From Mycobacterium heckeshornense (GTDB lineage Bacteria > Actinomycetota > Actinomycetes > Mycobacteriales > Mycobacteriaceae), in assembly GCF_016592155.1 (NCBI RefSeq), contig NZ_AP024237.1, forward strand, positions 868,001 to 932,000: DNA of 64,000 nt, given 5' to 3'. A program made the translations under genes and the position numbers. Below are positions 25,928 through 34,502 of the stretch, piece by piece. The notes beneath the pieces were generated by a model, which worked only from the letters and a program-made list of their open reading frames with translations, was not told the origin of the DNA and made no database searches. Positions within the stretch are counted from its first letter, which is position 1; each line of letters begins with the position of its first letter.

Positions 25928-27191
25928 TGTTGCGGTACTCCTTGACGTAGTCCCCGGTCACCTTGTGCAGATGGCGGAGCAAGATTTCCTGGTCACACAG
26001 CGGGAATTCGCGAACCACCCGGGTGCCGATCATCGTTTGGGTGGCCTCCAGCGTATTGGCATCCTGCAGCGCGTACTCCTTGAACGTCACCGCAGCCAAC
26101 TCTTGGGCCAGCCGTTCCCGCGCGTTTCTGGGCGGCACGAAATACAGGCTGGTCTCGAAGATGTGCCTGTCCACGGCGGTCGGCCAGTAGTGATACGTCA
26201 GATACCAGCCCGGTGCCCAGATCAGCAGCATGAAGTTGGGGAAGAAGTGCCACGAATCGATACCCCACTGCGGGGCTCCGGTCGGATTGACACCCGGGGG
26301 CAGCTGATCGAGCTTTTGGATCACCTCTGGCCGGTCCCACGGGCCGAACAGCCCACTGCGCAACTTGCGGTCCATGGGTTTGACCATCTTCAGGTCCGCC
26401 GGCGGTGCCTGACCGCCCCAGGTGGAGATCATCGCGTGCGGGCTCGCCAACTCGTAGTAGAGCGCCTCGAACCCGTGCTTTAAGATCTTGGCGGCCTCTT
26501 CCTTGGTGTACTGCCCCTGGTGCAGCACCGGGGCATGGTAGAACTCGGCGAACGCGTCGATGAACAGCTTCCAGTTGGCGCCGACCTCGGCCTTGTACGT
26601 ATACACCTCGGTCATCTCATGGAACGGGTAGCCCTCGATGCCCTTGGCCAGTCGGCCCAGGTACTCCTGCAGCGGCTGGGCATTGGCGTCGAGGTTGACA
26701 AAGATGAACCCTTCCCACACCTCACAGCGCACCGGGACAAGTCCGTACCGGCTCTTATCGACGTCGAAGAACTCATCCTCCTGCTGGATGAAGGTCAGCT
26801 CGCCGTCGAGGCTGTAGCGCCAGGCGTGGTACTTGCAGGTGAATTGGCGGCACGTACCTGAGGTTTCCTCGTGCGGATAGTCGTTCCACACCAGCTTGTT
26901 TCCCCGGTGCCGGCACATGTTGTGGAACGCCTTGATCGACCCGTCCTTGGTCTTGACCACGATCACCGACACGCCCGGGCCGGCCGAGGGCAGCTCCTTG
27001 GTGAAGTAGCTGCCGGTACGCGGCAGCCGCTCAACTCGCCCGACGTTGAGCCAGGTCCGCTTGAAGATCGCCTCGCGTTCGGCTTCGAAGAACGCCGGGT
27101 CGATGGAGTCGGTGTAGTCGACGGGCGCGGTGCCCAGTTCCGGATAGTTCTCAGTCCAGCTTCCCGCAGCCGGTTTGGGGAAGTGTGCCAC
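25911..27191 (-). CDS. Rieske-type aromatic-ring-hydroxylating oxygenase, catalytic subunit
   Basis: A 426-residue oxygenase. The Rieske [2Fe-2S] ligands are Cys93, His95, Cys119 and His122 (MCRHRG and CKYHAW). The mononuclear iron site shows in NWKLFIDAFAEFYHAPVLH with Asp212, His219 and His224. Such enzymes hydroxylate or dihydroxylate aromatic or terpenoid substrates using electrons from a reductase and often a Rieske ferredoxin; a Rieske ferredoxin gene is present at 47860. It is the second gene of a leftward operon whose promoter region has a GAGAAT palindrome at 27751-27765. Confidence 0.92.
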   Translation of the reverse strand: MAHFPKPAAGSWTENYPELGTAPVDYTDSIDPAFFEAEREAIFKRTWLNVGRVERLPRTGSYFTKELPSAGPGVSVIVVKTKDGSIKAFHNMCRHRGNKLVWNDYPHEETSGTCRQFTCKYHAWRYSLDGELTFIQQEDEFFDVDKSRYGLVPVRCEVWEGFIFVNLDANAQPLQEYLGRLAKGIEGYPFHEMTEVYTYKAEVGANWKLFIDAFAEFYHAPVLHQGQYTKEEAAKILKHGFEALYYELASPHAMISTWGGQAPPADLKMVKPMDRKLRSGLFGPWDRPEVIQKLDQLPPGVNPTGAPQWGIDSWHFFPNFMLLIWAPGWYLTYHYWPTAVDRHIFETSLYFVPPRNARERLAQELAAVTFKEYALQDANTLEATQTMIGTRVVREFPLCDQEILLRHLHKVTGDYVKEYRNNGSAR

Positions 27192-27196
27192 GGTAG

Positions 27197-27727
27197 TTAC
27201 CTTTCTTGCTCCACTTCGACGCCGAAAGTGTTCAGGGCCATCGCCAGTGCGGTGTAGCCGCCGATCGTGAAAATCAAGTCCATCCGCTGCCGCTCATCGA
27301 GCCGCTCGCACAGCGTGGCCCAGGTTGAATCGGACAGGTTGGTTTTCTCGTCGAGTTGATCGACCGCGAGCAGCACTGCCCGGTCGAATTCATCGGGCGC
27401 CGCACCGGAGCGTGTCGCGGCGATGTCGTCATCGGACAACCCCACCCGTTTGCCGAGTGCCACGTGGTGAGACCACTCGTAGGCGCAGCCGCGCCGGTGC
27501 GCGACCCGAAGGATGACCTGCTCTCTGACCCGTGGCGGCAGCGTCGACCTGGTCAGCAGGTACCCGCCGAAGCGAAGGAACGCGCGCGCCAGCTCCGGAT
27601 GGCGGGCCAGGGTGGCCAGAAGGTTGCCGGCGTCGCGCGGATTGCGCCGGTCCGCCGGCAGCATGTCGGCGAGCGATCGCTGCACAGTCTCGTCCCACTG
27701 GTCGGCCGGCAGCGGTTCCAGGCGCAT
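27197..27727 (-). CDS. Carboxymuconolactone decarboxylase/AhpD-like protein
   Basis: A 176-residue all-helical protein of the CMD family (PPRVREQVILRVAHRRGCAYEWSHHVALGKRVGLSDDDI). Only one cysteine is seen in the region that carries CxxC in AhpD, so it is not a standard peroxidase partner. CMD-like proteins of this length are common in mycobacterial catabolic operons, with unclear activity. ATG at 27727 has GAGGGGA upstream; it is the first gene of the Rieske-oxygenase operon and the palindrome at 27751 lies just upstream. Confidence 0.8.
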   Translation of the reverse strand: MRLEPLPADQWDETVQRSLADMLPADRRNPRDAGNLLATLARHPELARAFLRFGGYLLTRSTLPPRVREQVILRVAHRRGCAYEWSHHVALGKRVGLSDDDIAATRSGAAPDEFDRAVLLAVDQLDEKTNLSDSTWATLCERLDERQRMDLIFTIGGYTALAMALNTFGVEVEQER

Positions 27728-27750
27728 CAAGCGGTCCCCTCTCAGATACA

Positions 27751-27765
27751 GAGAATCATATTCTC
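27751..27765. promoter_or_regulatory. GAGAAT-type palindrome, site 3 (Rieske operon promoter)
   Basis: GAGAATCATATTCTC has perfect six-base arms around CAT. It lies 23 bases upstream of the ATG at 27727, in the gap between two divergent operons. Confidence 0.72.
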
Positions 27766-27892
27766 ATTTCTAACTAATAGACTTGCACGATTCGATCACT
27801 AGGTCAATCCCGGCTGCGACGTGGAACTTCGGCGACTCCGGCCACCCGCGCAGCACGGCGCACGCCGGGCAATAGGAGCTGGCAGATGTTGA

Positions 27893-27909
27893 TTCTCGTC
27901 TTACGAGAA
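27893..27909. promoter_or_regulatory. Inverted repeat TTCTCGT-CTT-ACGAGAA, site 4
   Basis: Seven-base perfect arms with a three-base spacer, 75 bases before the ATG of the amidohydrolase at 27985. TCTC and GAGA are 11 bases apart as in the GAGAAT sites but in reverse order; a similar arrangement follows site 5 at 36919-36935. Confidence 0.55.
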
Positions 27910-27984
27910 GATAGTTTTCAAAGGTAGTGAACCACAGGCGGAAGCTTGAGGCAGCGGACGCAACTACGAACTTAAGGAACGGCG

Positions 27985-29280
27985 ATGAACAAAGACGACA
28001 TGATCCTGATCAGCGTCGATGATCACACGGTCGAGCCGCCGGACATGTTCAAGAACCATCTGCCGAAGAAATACCTCGACGACGCGCCCCGGCTGGTGCA
28101 CAACCCGGACGGCTCGGACACCTGGCAGTTCCGCGACACGGTGATCCCGAACGTGGCGCTCAATGCCGTGGCCGGCCGCCCCAAGGAGGAGTACGGGTTG
28201 GAGCCGCAGGGGCTCGATGAGATCCGGCCCGGCTGTTACAACGTCGACGAGCGGGTCAAGGACATGAACGCCGGCGGCATCCTCGCCTCGATTTGCTTCC
28301 CCTCATTCCCGGGCTTCGCCGGGCGGCTGTTCGCCACCGAGGACCCCGAATTTTCGGTGGCGTTGGTGCAGGCCTACAACGACTGGCACATCGAAGAATG
28401 GTGCGGGGCCTACCCCGCCCGGTTCATTCCCATGGCGTTGCCGGTGATCTGGGATGCCGAGGCGTGCGCCCAGGAGGTGCGGCGCGTCGCCAAGAAAGGG
28501 GTGCACGCGCTGACCTTCACCGAGAACCCGGCGGCGATGGGTTACCCGAGCTTCCACGATCCGTACTGGAACCCGCTGTGGAAGGCGCTGTGCGACACCA
28601 ACACCGTAATGAACGTGCACATCGGGTCATCGGGCCGGTTGGCGATCACCGCACCCGACGCGCCGATGGACGTGATGATCACACTGCAGCCGATGAACAT
28701 CGTGCAGGCCGCCGCGGATCTGCTGTGGTCGCGGCCGATCAAGGAATACCCGGACCTGAAGATCGCGCTGTCGGAGGGCGGGACCGGCTGGATCCCGTAC
28801 TTCCTCGAACGGGTGGACCGTACGTTCGAGATGCATTCGACGTGGACCCACCAGAACTTCGGCGGCAAGCTGCCGTCCGAGGTCTTCCGCGAACACTTCC
28901 TGACCTGCTTCATCAGCGATCCGGTGGGCGTCAAGCTGCGTGACATGATCGGCATCGACAACATCGCTTGGGAGGCTGACTACCCGCACAGCGACTCGAT
29001 GTGGCCGGGGGCGCCGGAGGAGCTATGGGACGTCCTCGCCGAGAACAACGTGCCCGACGACGACATCAACAAGATGACCCACCAGAACGCCATGCGCTGG
29101 TACTCGTTCGACCCCTTCAGCCACATCTCCCGTGAGCAGGCTACGGTTGGGGCGCTGCGCAAAGCCGCTGAGGGGCATGACGTTTCGATTCGTGCTCTCA
29201 GTCACCACAAAGACAGGTCGGGCTCGTCGTTCGCGGACTTCGCAGCCACCGCGAAAGCATTGACCGGCAACAAAGACTGA
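27985..29280 (+). CDS. Amidohydrolase-2 family protein
   Basis: A 431-residue TIM-barrel hydrolase of the amidohydrolase-related family common in mycobacteria. The N-terminal metal region is SVDDHTVEPPDMF, with HIGSSG in the middle and AWEADYPHSDS near the C-terminus supplying the catalytic Asp. Family members cleave C-C or C-N bonds or decarboxylate. It is alone in its transcription unit, followed by a hairpin region, and preceded by inverted repeats that may bind the TetR at 20064. Confidence 0.85.
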   Translation: MNKDDMILISVDDHTVEPPDMFKNHLPKKYLDDAPRLVHNPDGSDTWQFRDTVIPNVALNAVAGRPKEEYGLEPQGLDEIRPGCYNVDERVKDMNAGGILASICFPSFPGFAGRLFATEDPEFSVALVQAYNDWHIEEWCGAYPARFIPMALPVIWDAEACAQEVRRVAKKGVHALTFTENPAAMGYPSFHDPYWNPLWKALCDTNTVMNVHIGSSGRLAITAPDAPMDVMITLQPMNIVQAAADLLWSRPIKEYPDLKIALSEGGTGWIPYFLERVDRTFEMHSTWTHQNFGGKLPSEVFREHFLTCFISDPVGVKLRDMIGIDNIAWEADYPHSDSMWPGAPEELWDVLAENNVPDDDINKMTHQNAMRWYSFDPFSHISREQATVGALRKAAEGHDVSIRALSHHKDRSGSSFADFAATAKALTGNKD

Positions 29281-29314
29281 GGCGCCCACCGGGCTTTGTT
29301 CGGGTGAGCTCCGG

Positions 29315-29371
29315 CGAGATTGCGTTCAGGGTTGTGATTTTCGCCGATTCACGACCACCACTGCAATCTCG
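29315..29371. repeat. Long imperfect hairpin between amidohydrolase and FadE
   Basis: CGAGATTGC at 29315-29323 pairs with GCAATCTCG at 29363-29371, and inside it GTTGTGA at 29331-29337 can pair with TCACGAC at 29349-29355. There is no U-tract, so it is not a standard intrinsic terminator. It could be a terminator-like structure or one copy of a dispersed hairpin element. Confidence 0.55.
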
Positions 29372-29401
29372 GCACATGAACTGACCAGAGGAGACTTAAC
29401 A

Positions 29402-30583
29402 GTGCCCGGCGGTGGAATGAACTTCGAGCTGACCGAAGACCAGGAACTGATCCGGCGGTCGGTGGCGCAGCTCGCGCAGAAGTTCGATGACCACTACTGG
29501 ATGGAAAAAGACCAAGCGCACGAGTTTCCGTCCGAGTTTTATCGCGCCATCGCCGACGGCGGGTGGCTGGGGATGACGATTCCGGTCGAATACGGCGGTC
29601 ATGGCCTCGGGATCACCGAAGCCACCCTGCTGGCCGAAGAGGTCGCAAAATCCGGGGGCGGGATGAACGCCGCCAGCGCAATTCACCTGTCGATCTTCGG
29701 TATGCAACCGGTGGTGGTGCACGGCTCCGAGGAACTCAAGCGCCGCACATTGCCCCGGGTCGCCACCGGCGATCTGCACGTCTGCTTTGGAGTGACCGAA
29801 CCGGGTGCGGGACTGGACACGTCGCGCATCACTACATTTGCCAAGCGCGCCGGGGATCACTATGTGGTCAACGGCCGGAAGGTGTGGATTTCCAAGGCGA
29901 TGGAATCCGAGAAGATTCTGCTGCTGACCCGGACGCAGAGCTACGACGACGTGGCCAAGAAGACCGACGGGATGACCCTGTTCCTCACCGACCTCGACCA
30001 CAGCCGCATCGACATCCGGCCGATTCCCAAGATGGGCCGCAACGCCGTCTCGTCCAACGAGTTGTTCATCGACAACCTCGAGATTCCGGTCGAAGATCGA
30101 GTCGGCGAGGAAGGCAAGGGATTTCAGTACATCCTCGACGGCTTGAACCCCGAACGGATGCTCATCGCCGCCGAAGCGCTCGGCATCGGTCGCGTCGCGC
30201 TGGATAAGGCGGTCAAATACGCCAATGAGCGTGAGGTCTTCGGGCGTCCGATCGGCATGAACCAGGGTATCCAGTTTCCGCTAGCAGACTCGCTTGCCCG
30301 CCTGGATGCGGCCGAATTGATGTTGCGCAAGGCCACCTGGCTCTACGACAACGGCAAGCCCTGCGGCCGCGAGGCCAACACCGCGAAATACCTATGCGCT
30401 GATGCGGGATTCACCGCTGCCGACCGGGCTTTGCAAACCCACGGCGGTATGGGTTATGCGGAGGAATACAACGTGGCCCGCTACTTCCGTGAGGCCCGAC
30501 TCATGAAGATCGCGCCGATCAGTCAAGAGATGATTCTGAACTATCTGGGGTCGCACACCTTGAAACTGCCGAGGAGTTATTGA
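29402..30583 (+). CDS. Acyl-CoA dehydrogenase (FadE family)
   Basis: A 393-residue acyl-CoA dehydrogenase with GVTEPGAGLDTSRI, VNGRKVWISKAMES, and a C-terminal LQTHGGMGYAEEYNVARYFREARL that carries the usual catalytic-glutamate region. GTG 29402 has an AGGAGA eight bases upstream; ATG 29417 is an alternative. It begins a tightly packed rightward operon (FadE, SDR, CoA-transferase, enoyl-CoA hydratase, thiolase, FadE) in which every junction overlaps or nearly so. That is a full beta-oxidation set with acid activation. Confidence 0.93.
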   Translation: MPGGGMNFELTEDQELIRRSVAQLAQKFDDHYWMEKDQAHEFPSEFYRAIADGGWLGMTIPVEYGGHGLGITEATLLAEEVAKSGGGMNAASAIHLSIFGMQPVVVHGSEELKRRTLPRVATGDLHVCFGVTEPGAGLDTSRITTFAKRAGDHYVVNGRKVWISKAMESEKILLLTRTQSYDDVAKKTDGMTLFLTDLDHSRIDIRPIPKMGRNAVSSNELFIDNLEIPVEDRVGEEGKGFQYILDGLNPERMLIAAEALGIGRVALDKAVKYANEREVFGRPIGMNQGIQFPLADSLARLDAAELMLRKATWLYDNGKPCGREANTAKYLCADAGFTAADRALQTHGGMGYAEEYNVARYFREARLMKIAPISQEMILNYLGSHTLKLPRSY

Positions 30584-31344
30584 TGGCCAACCCGTTGTTC
30601 GATCTCACCGGGAGATCGGCGATGGTCACCGGTGCAGGCAGCGGTATCGGTGCCGCGGTGGCGGAGGCCTTGGCGGCCGCCGGCGCTGCGGTGCTGGTAA
30701 CCGATGTGAACGCCGACGCAGCTTCTGCTGTGGCCGAACGCATTTGCGCTCACGGCGGCAAAGCCGACAGCGTGGTGCTCGACGTCCGTGACCGGGCGCA
30801 GGCGGACGCGGCTGCAGCACGCGCCGCCGGGCTCACCGAAGGAGTGCTGCACATCCTGGTCAACAACGCCGGGGTGACCGCACCGGCAATGTTTCCCGAC
30901 CTGACCGACCACACCTTCCGCGAGCTACTCGACGTGCACGTGCTGGGTGCTTTCCACTGCACCCAGGCTGCATTGGAATTTCTGCCCACCGACGGCACCG
31001 GCCGGATTATCAACGTGACCTCATCGGCCGGCATCACCGGGACACTCGGTCAGGTGAACTATTCGGCGGCCAAGGCCGGGATTATCGGATTCACCAAGTC
31101 GCTGGCCCGCGAGTTGGCGCGTAAGAACATTTTGGTCAATGCGCTGGCCCCGCTGGCGGCGACGCCGATGACCGAGACAATCCGCACCAACGAGAAATTT
31201 GCCGCCACCATGATGGCGCGGATACCACTGCGGCGCTGGGCCGAACCGGATGAGATTGCCGGAGCCTTCGTCTTTCTCGCCTCTGATGCTGCGTCGTATA
31301 TCACGGGTCAGGTGCTGCCGGTCGACGGCGGCATGGTGATGTGA
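30583..31344 (+). CDS. Short-chain dehydrogenase/reductase, probable 3-hydroxyacyl-CoA dehydrogenase step
   Basis: A 253-residue SDR: TGAGSGIG near residues 14-21, NNAGVTAP, catalytic YSAAKAGIIGF, and C-terminal YITGQVLPVDGGMVM, like FabG-type enzymes. The ATG overlaps the FadE stop by one base (TGATG) with GAGGAG before it. With FadE, hydratase and thiolase in the same operon it most likely oxidises the 3-hydroxyacyl-CoA. Confidence 0.87.
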   Translation: MANPLFDLTGRSAMVTGAGSGIGAAVAEALAAAGAAVLVTDVNADAASAVAERICAHGGKADSVVLDVRDRAQADAAAARAAGLTEGVLHILVNNAGVTAPAMFPDLTDHTFRELLDVHVLGAFHCTQAALEFLPTDGTGRIINVTSSAGITGTLGQVNYSAAKAGIIGFTKSLARELARKNILVNALAPLAATPMTETIRTNEKFAATMMARIPLRRWAEPDEIAGAFVFLASDAASYITGQVLPVDGGMVM

Positions 31345-32564
31345 TGGCCCAGTCGCGGGCACCGCTGGCCGGCGTCACCGTGGTCGCCTTGGAACAGGCG
31401 GTATCCGCCCCGATCTGCACCCGCGTCTTGGCCGATTTCGGCGCCCGGGTCATCAAAGTTGAAAATCCCAAGGGTGGAGATTTCGCCCGGTACTACGACG
31501 ATGTCGTCAACGGGCTTGGGGCACATTTTGTTTGGGCTAACCGCGGCAAAGAGTCGGTCACTCTGGATCTGAAAACATCAGCAGGACTGGACATCTTGCA
31601 CCGCCTGCTTGACCGCGCCGACGTACTGGTCTCCAACCTCGCCCCGGGCTCCACGGCCCGGCTGGGGATCTCGCCGGCGGATCTCGCTGGGCGGCACCCG
31701 AAGGTAATCGCCGTCGAAATCGACGGTTACGGTGCGGGTGGTCCGCTTTCCCACAAGCGTGCCTACGATCTGCTGGCACAGGCGGAATCCGGCGCGTGTG
31801 CGGTCACCGGCTATCCCGGCGCACCGGCCAAGCCGGGACCGCCGATAGCCGACATCAGCACTGGGCTGTATTCGGCGTTGTCGATCCTGGCCCTGCTGTA
31901 TTCGCGAGACCGCGGCGGCAATGGCGACGGCGCGGGCAGAGCGGTCAGCGTCAGCCTGTTCGACACCATGACCGACTTGATGGGGTATCCCCTTACCTAC
32001 ACCCAGCATTCCGGCGTCGACCAGGAGCCGCTGGGCATGAGCTCACCGGCAGTGGCACCTTACGGGGCTTACCGTACCGCCGACGGCCACACGGTAGTGT
32101 TAGGTACGACGAATGACCAAGAATGGCAACGGCTCTCGCGTGAAATACTGCAGCGGCCGGATCTCGCCGACGACGAGCGGTTTTCCAGCAACGCTGGCCG
32201 GGTCGCCAACCGTGAGCTCCTGGACGAGGTGATCGGGGATTGGTGTGCCCAGCATGACCTCGAACACGTGCAGAAAACGGCCGATGCCGCCGGCATCGGC
32301 AACGCCCGCTACAACCTGCCCAGCGAGGTGCTGGCGCATCCGCAGCTGAGCGCGCGCGACCGCTGGCGTCAGGTGGACACACCCGCCGGACCGATCCGCG
32401 CGCTGCTGCCGCCCCCGGTGATTTCCGGTTACCAGCCACCCATGGGCGCGGTGCCCGGGCTCGGCCAGCACACCGACTCGGTGCTCGCGGATTTCGGTCT
32501 GACCACCGAGGAGATCAGCACGCTGCGGCAACAAGGCGTCATCGGGCCTGCCTATGCCGACTGA
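31344..32564 (+). CDS. Class III (CaiB/BaiF) CoA-transferase
   Basis: A 406-residue CoA-transferase. The catalytic aspartate is in PIADISTGLYSALS; the N-terminal VIKVENPKGGDFAR and the domain-typical GYGAGGPLSHKRAYDLLAQ are present. Class III enzymes transfer CoA between carboxylates. The ATG overlaps the SDR stop (TGATG) and the end overlaps the hydratase by 11 bases. It probably loads the acid entering this beta-oxidation operon. Confidence 0.9.
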   Translation: MAQSRAPLAGVTVVALEQAVSAPICTRVLADFGARVIKVENPKGGDFARYYDDVVNGLGAHFVWANRGKESVTLDLKTSAGLDILHRLLDRADVLVSNLAPGSTARLGISPADLAGRHPKVIAVEIDGYGAGGPLSHKRAYDLLAQAESGACAVTGYPGAPAKPGPPIADISTGLYSALSILALLYSRDRGGNGDGAGRAVSVSLFDTMTDLMGYPLTYTQHSGVDQEPLGMSSPAVAPYGAYRTADGHTVVLGTTNDQEWQRLSREILQRPDLADDERFSSNAGRVANRELLDEVIGDWCAQHDLEHVQKTADAAGIGNARYNLPSEVLAHPQLSARDRWRQVDTPAGPIRALLPPPVISGYQPPMGAVPGLGQHTDSVLADFGLTTEEISTLRQQGVIGPAYAD

Positions 32565-33363
32565 CCAGCGCGTGCTTCTCTGCGAGGACCGCGACGGCGT
32601 GCGGACGCTGACGCTGAACCGTCCGCACCGCAAAAACGCGATCAACCGTGACTTGTGGATCGCGTTACGTGATGCGCTGCTGGCCGCCGCCGACGACCGC
32701 GATGTGCGGGTGCTGGTCATCACGGGAGCCGGCGGGGCGTTCTGCTCCGGCGCGGACATCGCAGCCGCCGACGACGCGCACCCGATGCACAAGCTGCGCC
32801 GCCTCACCGACGTGGCGTTGGCGCTGCACGAACTCCCGGTGCCGACCATAGCCAAGGTGACCGGAGTCGCTGTCGGCGCCGGCTGGAACCTCGCGCTCGG
32901 CTGTGATCTGGTGGTGGCGACGCCGGAGTCCACGTTCTCCCAAATCTTTTCCAAGCGAGGCTTATCTCTGGATCTCGGCGGCTCCTGGCTGTTGCCGAAG
33001 CTGGTCGGCTTGCAACAGGCGAAGCGGCTTACTCTACTGGCCGAAACTATCGATGCGAAGGAGGCTCAAGCCCTGAACCTGGTGACCTGGGTGGTGTCCG
33101 GCGCGGAGATCGACGAGTTCGTCACCGAGCTCGCCGGGCGGTTGGCCGGTGGCCCGGCGATCGCGCTTGCCCAGAGCAAGGCGTTGCTGAATGAAGGCGC
33201 GGATCGGACACTGCGCGAGGCGCTGGCCAACGAAGCCCGCGCCCAGGTGGTGAACTTCGCGACGGCGGACGCGGCGGAGGCTTACTCGGCGTTCGCCGAG
33301 AAACGCGAGCCGTCGTTCACAGGTCGATGGGCGGTGCCCAGATCGGAGCGAAACGATGCGTGA
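32554..33363 (+). CDS. Enoyl-CoA hydratase/isomerase family protein
   Basis: A 269-residue crotonase-fold enzyme. Oxyanion-hole segments are AFCSGADIAAAD and TGVAVGAGWNLALGCDL; the acid/base region reads KRGLSLDLGGSW, with Asp at a place often held by Glu. It likely hydrates or isomerises the enoyl-CoA made by a neighbouring FadE. The gene overlaps both neighbours by about 10 bases. Confidence 0.88.
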   Translation: MPTDQRVLLCEDRDGVRTLTLNRPHRKNAINRDLWIALRDALLAAADDRDVRVLVITGAGGAFCSGADIAAADDAHPMHKLRRLTDVALALHELPVPTIAKVTGVAVGAGWNLALGCDLVVATPESTFSQIFSKRGLSLDLGGSWLLPKLVGLQQAKRLTLLAETIDAKEAQALNLVTWVVSGAEIDEFVTELAGRLAGGPAIALAQSKALLNEGADRTLREALANEARAQVVNFATADAAEAYSAFAEKREPSFTGRWAVPRSERNDA

Positions 33364-34501
33364 AGCGGTGATCGTCGAGGCGGTGCGCACGCCGGTTGGC
33401 AAACGAAACGGGGCGCTGTCGACCATGCACGCCGCCGACCTGTCGGCGGTTGTGCTCAGGGAATTGGTCGACCGTGCCGGGATCGATCCGCAGCTCATCG
33501 ACGATGTGATCTGGGGGTGTGTGTCCCAGGTCGGCGATCAGTCCAGCAACATCGGCCGCTACGCGGTGCTGGCAGCCGGATGGCCCGAGACGATACCGGG
33601 CACGACGATCAACCGGGCGTGCGGCTCCAGCCAGCAGGCCCTCGACTTCGCGGTGCATGCGGTGATGTCGGGACAACAGGATGTCGTGGTGGCGGGCGGC
33701 GTGGAGGTGATGAGCCGGGTTCCGCTCGGTGCCGCCCGGGCCACCGGGATGCCCTACGGCCCCAAAGTCCTTGAGCGCTATCACGGTTTTTCGTTCAACC
33801 AGGGCCTGTCCGCCGAGATGATCGCCAAGAAATGGGGATTTTCCCGCACTCAGCTCGACGAGTACTCGGTGCTGTCACACGAGCGGGCCGCCGCCGCCCA
33901 GGACAGCGGCGCGTTCGACGCCCAGATCGTCCCGGTGTGGGTCGACCGGGAGCCTGTCACCGCCGACGAGGGAGTGCGGCGCGGCACCTCGGTCGAAAAA
34001 CTCGCCACGCTGAAACCGGCTTTCGTCGAAGACGGCGTGATCCACGCGGGTAACTCTTCGCAGATTTCCGACGGGGCGGCGGCGCTGCTGGTGACGACGC
34101 CTTCTATCGCGCTCGACATCGGTCTGACGCCGATCGTGCGCTACCGCGCCGGCGCGGTCACCGGTGCCGATCCGGTGCTCATGCTCACCGGTCCGATCCC
34201 GGCCACCGAGAAGGTGCTGCGGAAGGCCGGGGTCTCGCTGGCCGACGTGGGGGTGTTCGAGGTGAACGAGGCTTTTGCGCCGGTGCCGCTGGCGTGGTTG
34301 GCCGAAACCGGCGCCGACCCGGACCGGCTTAATCCGCTGGGTGGCGCGATCGCGCTGGGCCACCCGCTCGGCGCATCCGGCGCGCTGTTGATGACACGCA
34401 TGGTTTATCACATGCGCGACAATGGGATTCGCTACGGCTTGCAAACCATGTGTGAAGGCGGTGGCACCGCCAACGCCACCCTGGTGGAACTTGTGGCCTG
34501 A
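33356..34501 (+). CDS. Thiolase (acetyl-CoA acyltransferase)
   Basis: A 381-residue thiolase with all catalytic elements: nucleophile Cys89 in NRACGSSQQALDF, VNEAFAPVPLAWL, GHPLGASGALL for the His, and CEGGGTANATLVE for the second Cys. It cleaves a 3-ketoacyl-CoA to release acetyl- or propionyl-CoA. It overlaps the hydratase by eight bases and is followed by FadE after one base. Confidence 0.93.
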   Translation: MREAVIVEAVRTPVGKRNGALSTMHAADLSAVVLRELVDRAGIDPQLIDDVIWGCVSQVGDQSSNIGRYAVLAAGWPETIPGTTINRACGSSQQALDFAVHAVMSGQQDVVVAGGVEVMSRVPLGAARATGMPYGPKVLERYHGFSFNQGLSAEMIAKKWGFSRTQLDEYSVLSHERAAAAQDSGAFDAQIVPVWVDREPVTADEGVRRGTSVEKLATLKPAFVEDGVIHAGNSSQISDGAAALLVTTPSIALDIGLTPIVRYRAGAVTGADPVLMLTGPIPATEKVLRKAGVSLADVGVFEVNEAFAPVPLAWLAETGADPDRLNPLGGAIALGHPLGASGALLMTRMVYHMRDNGIRYGLQTMCEGGGTANATLVELVA

Positions 34502-34502
34502 C

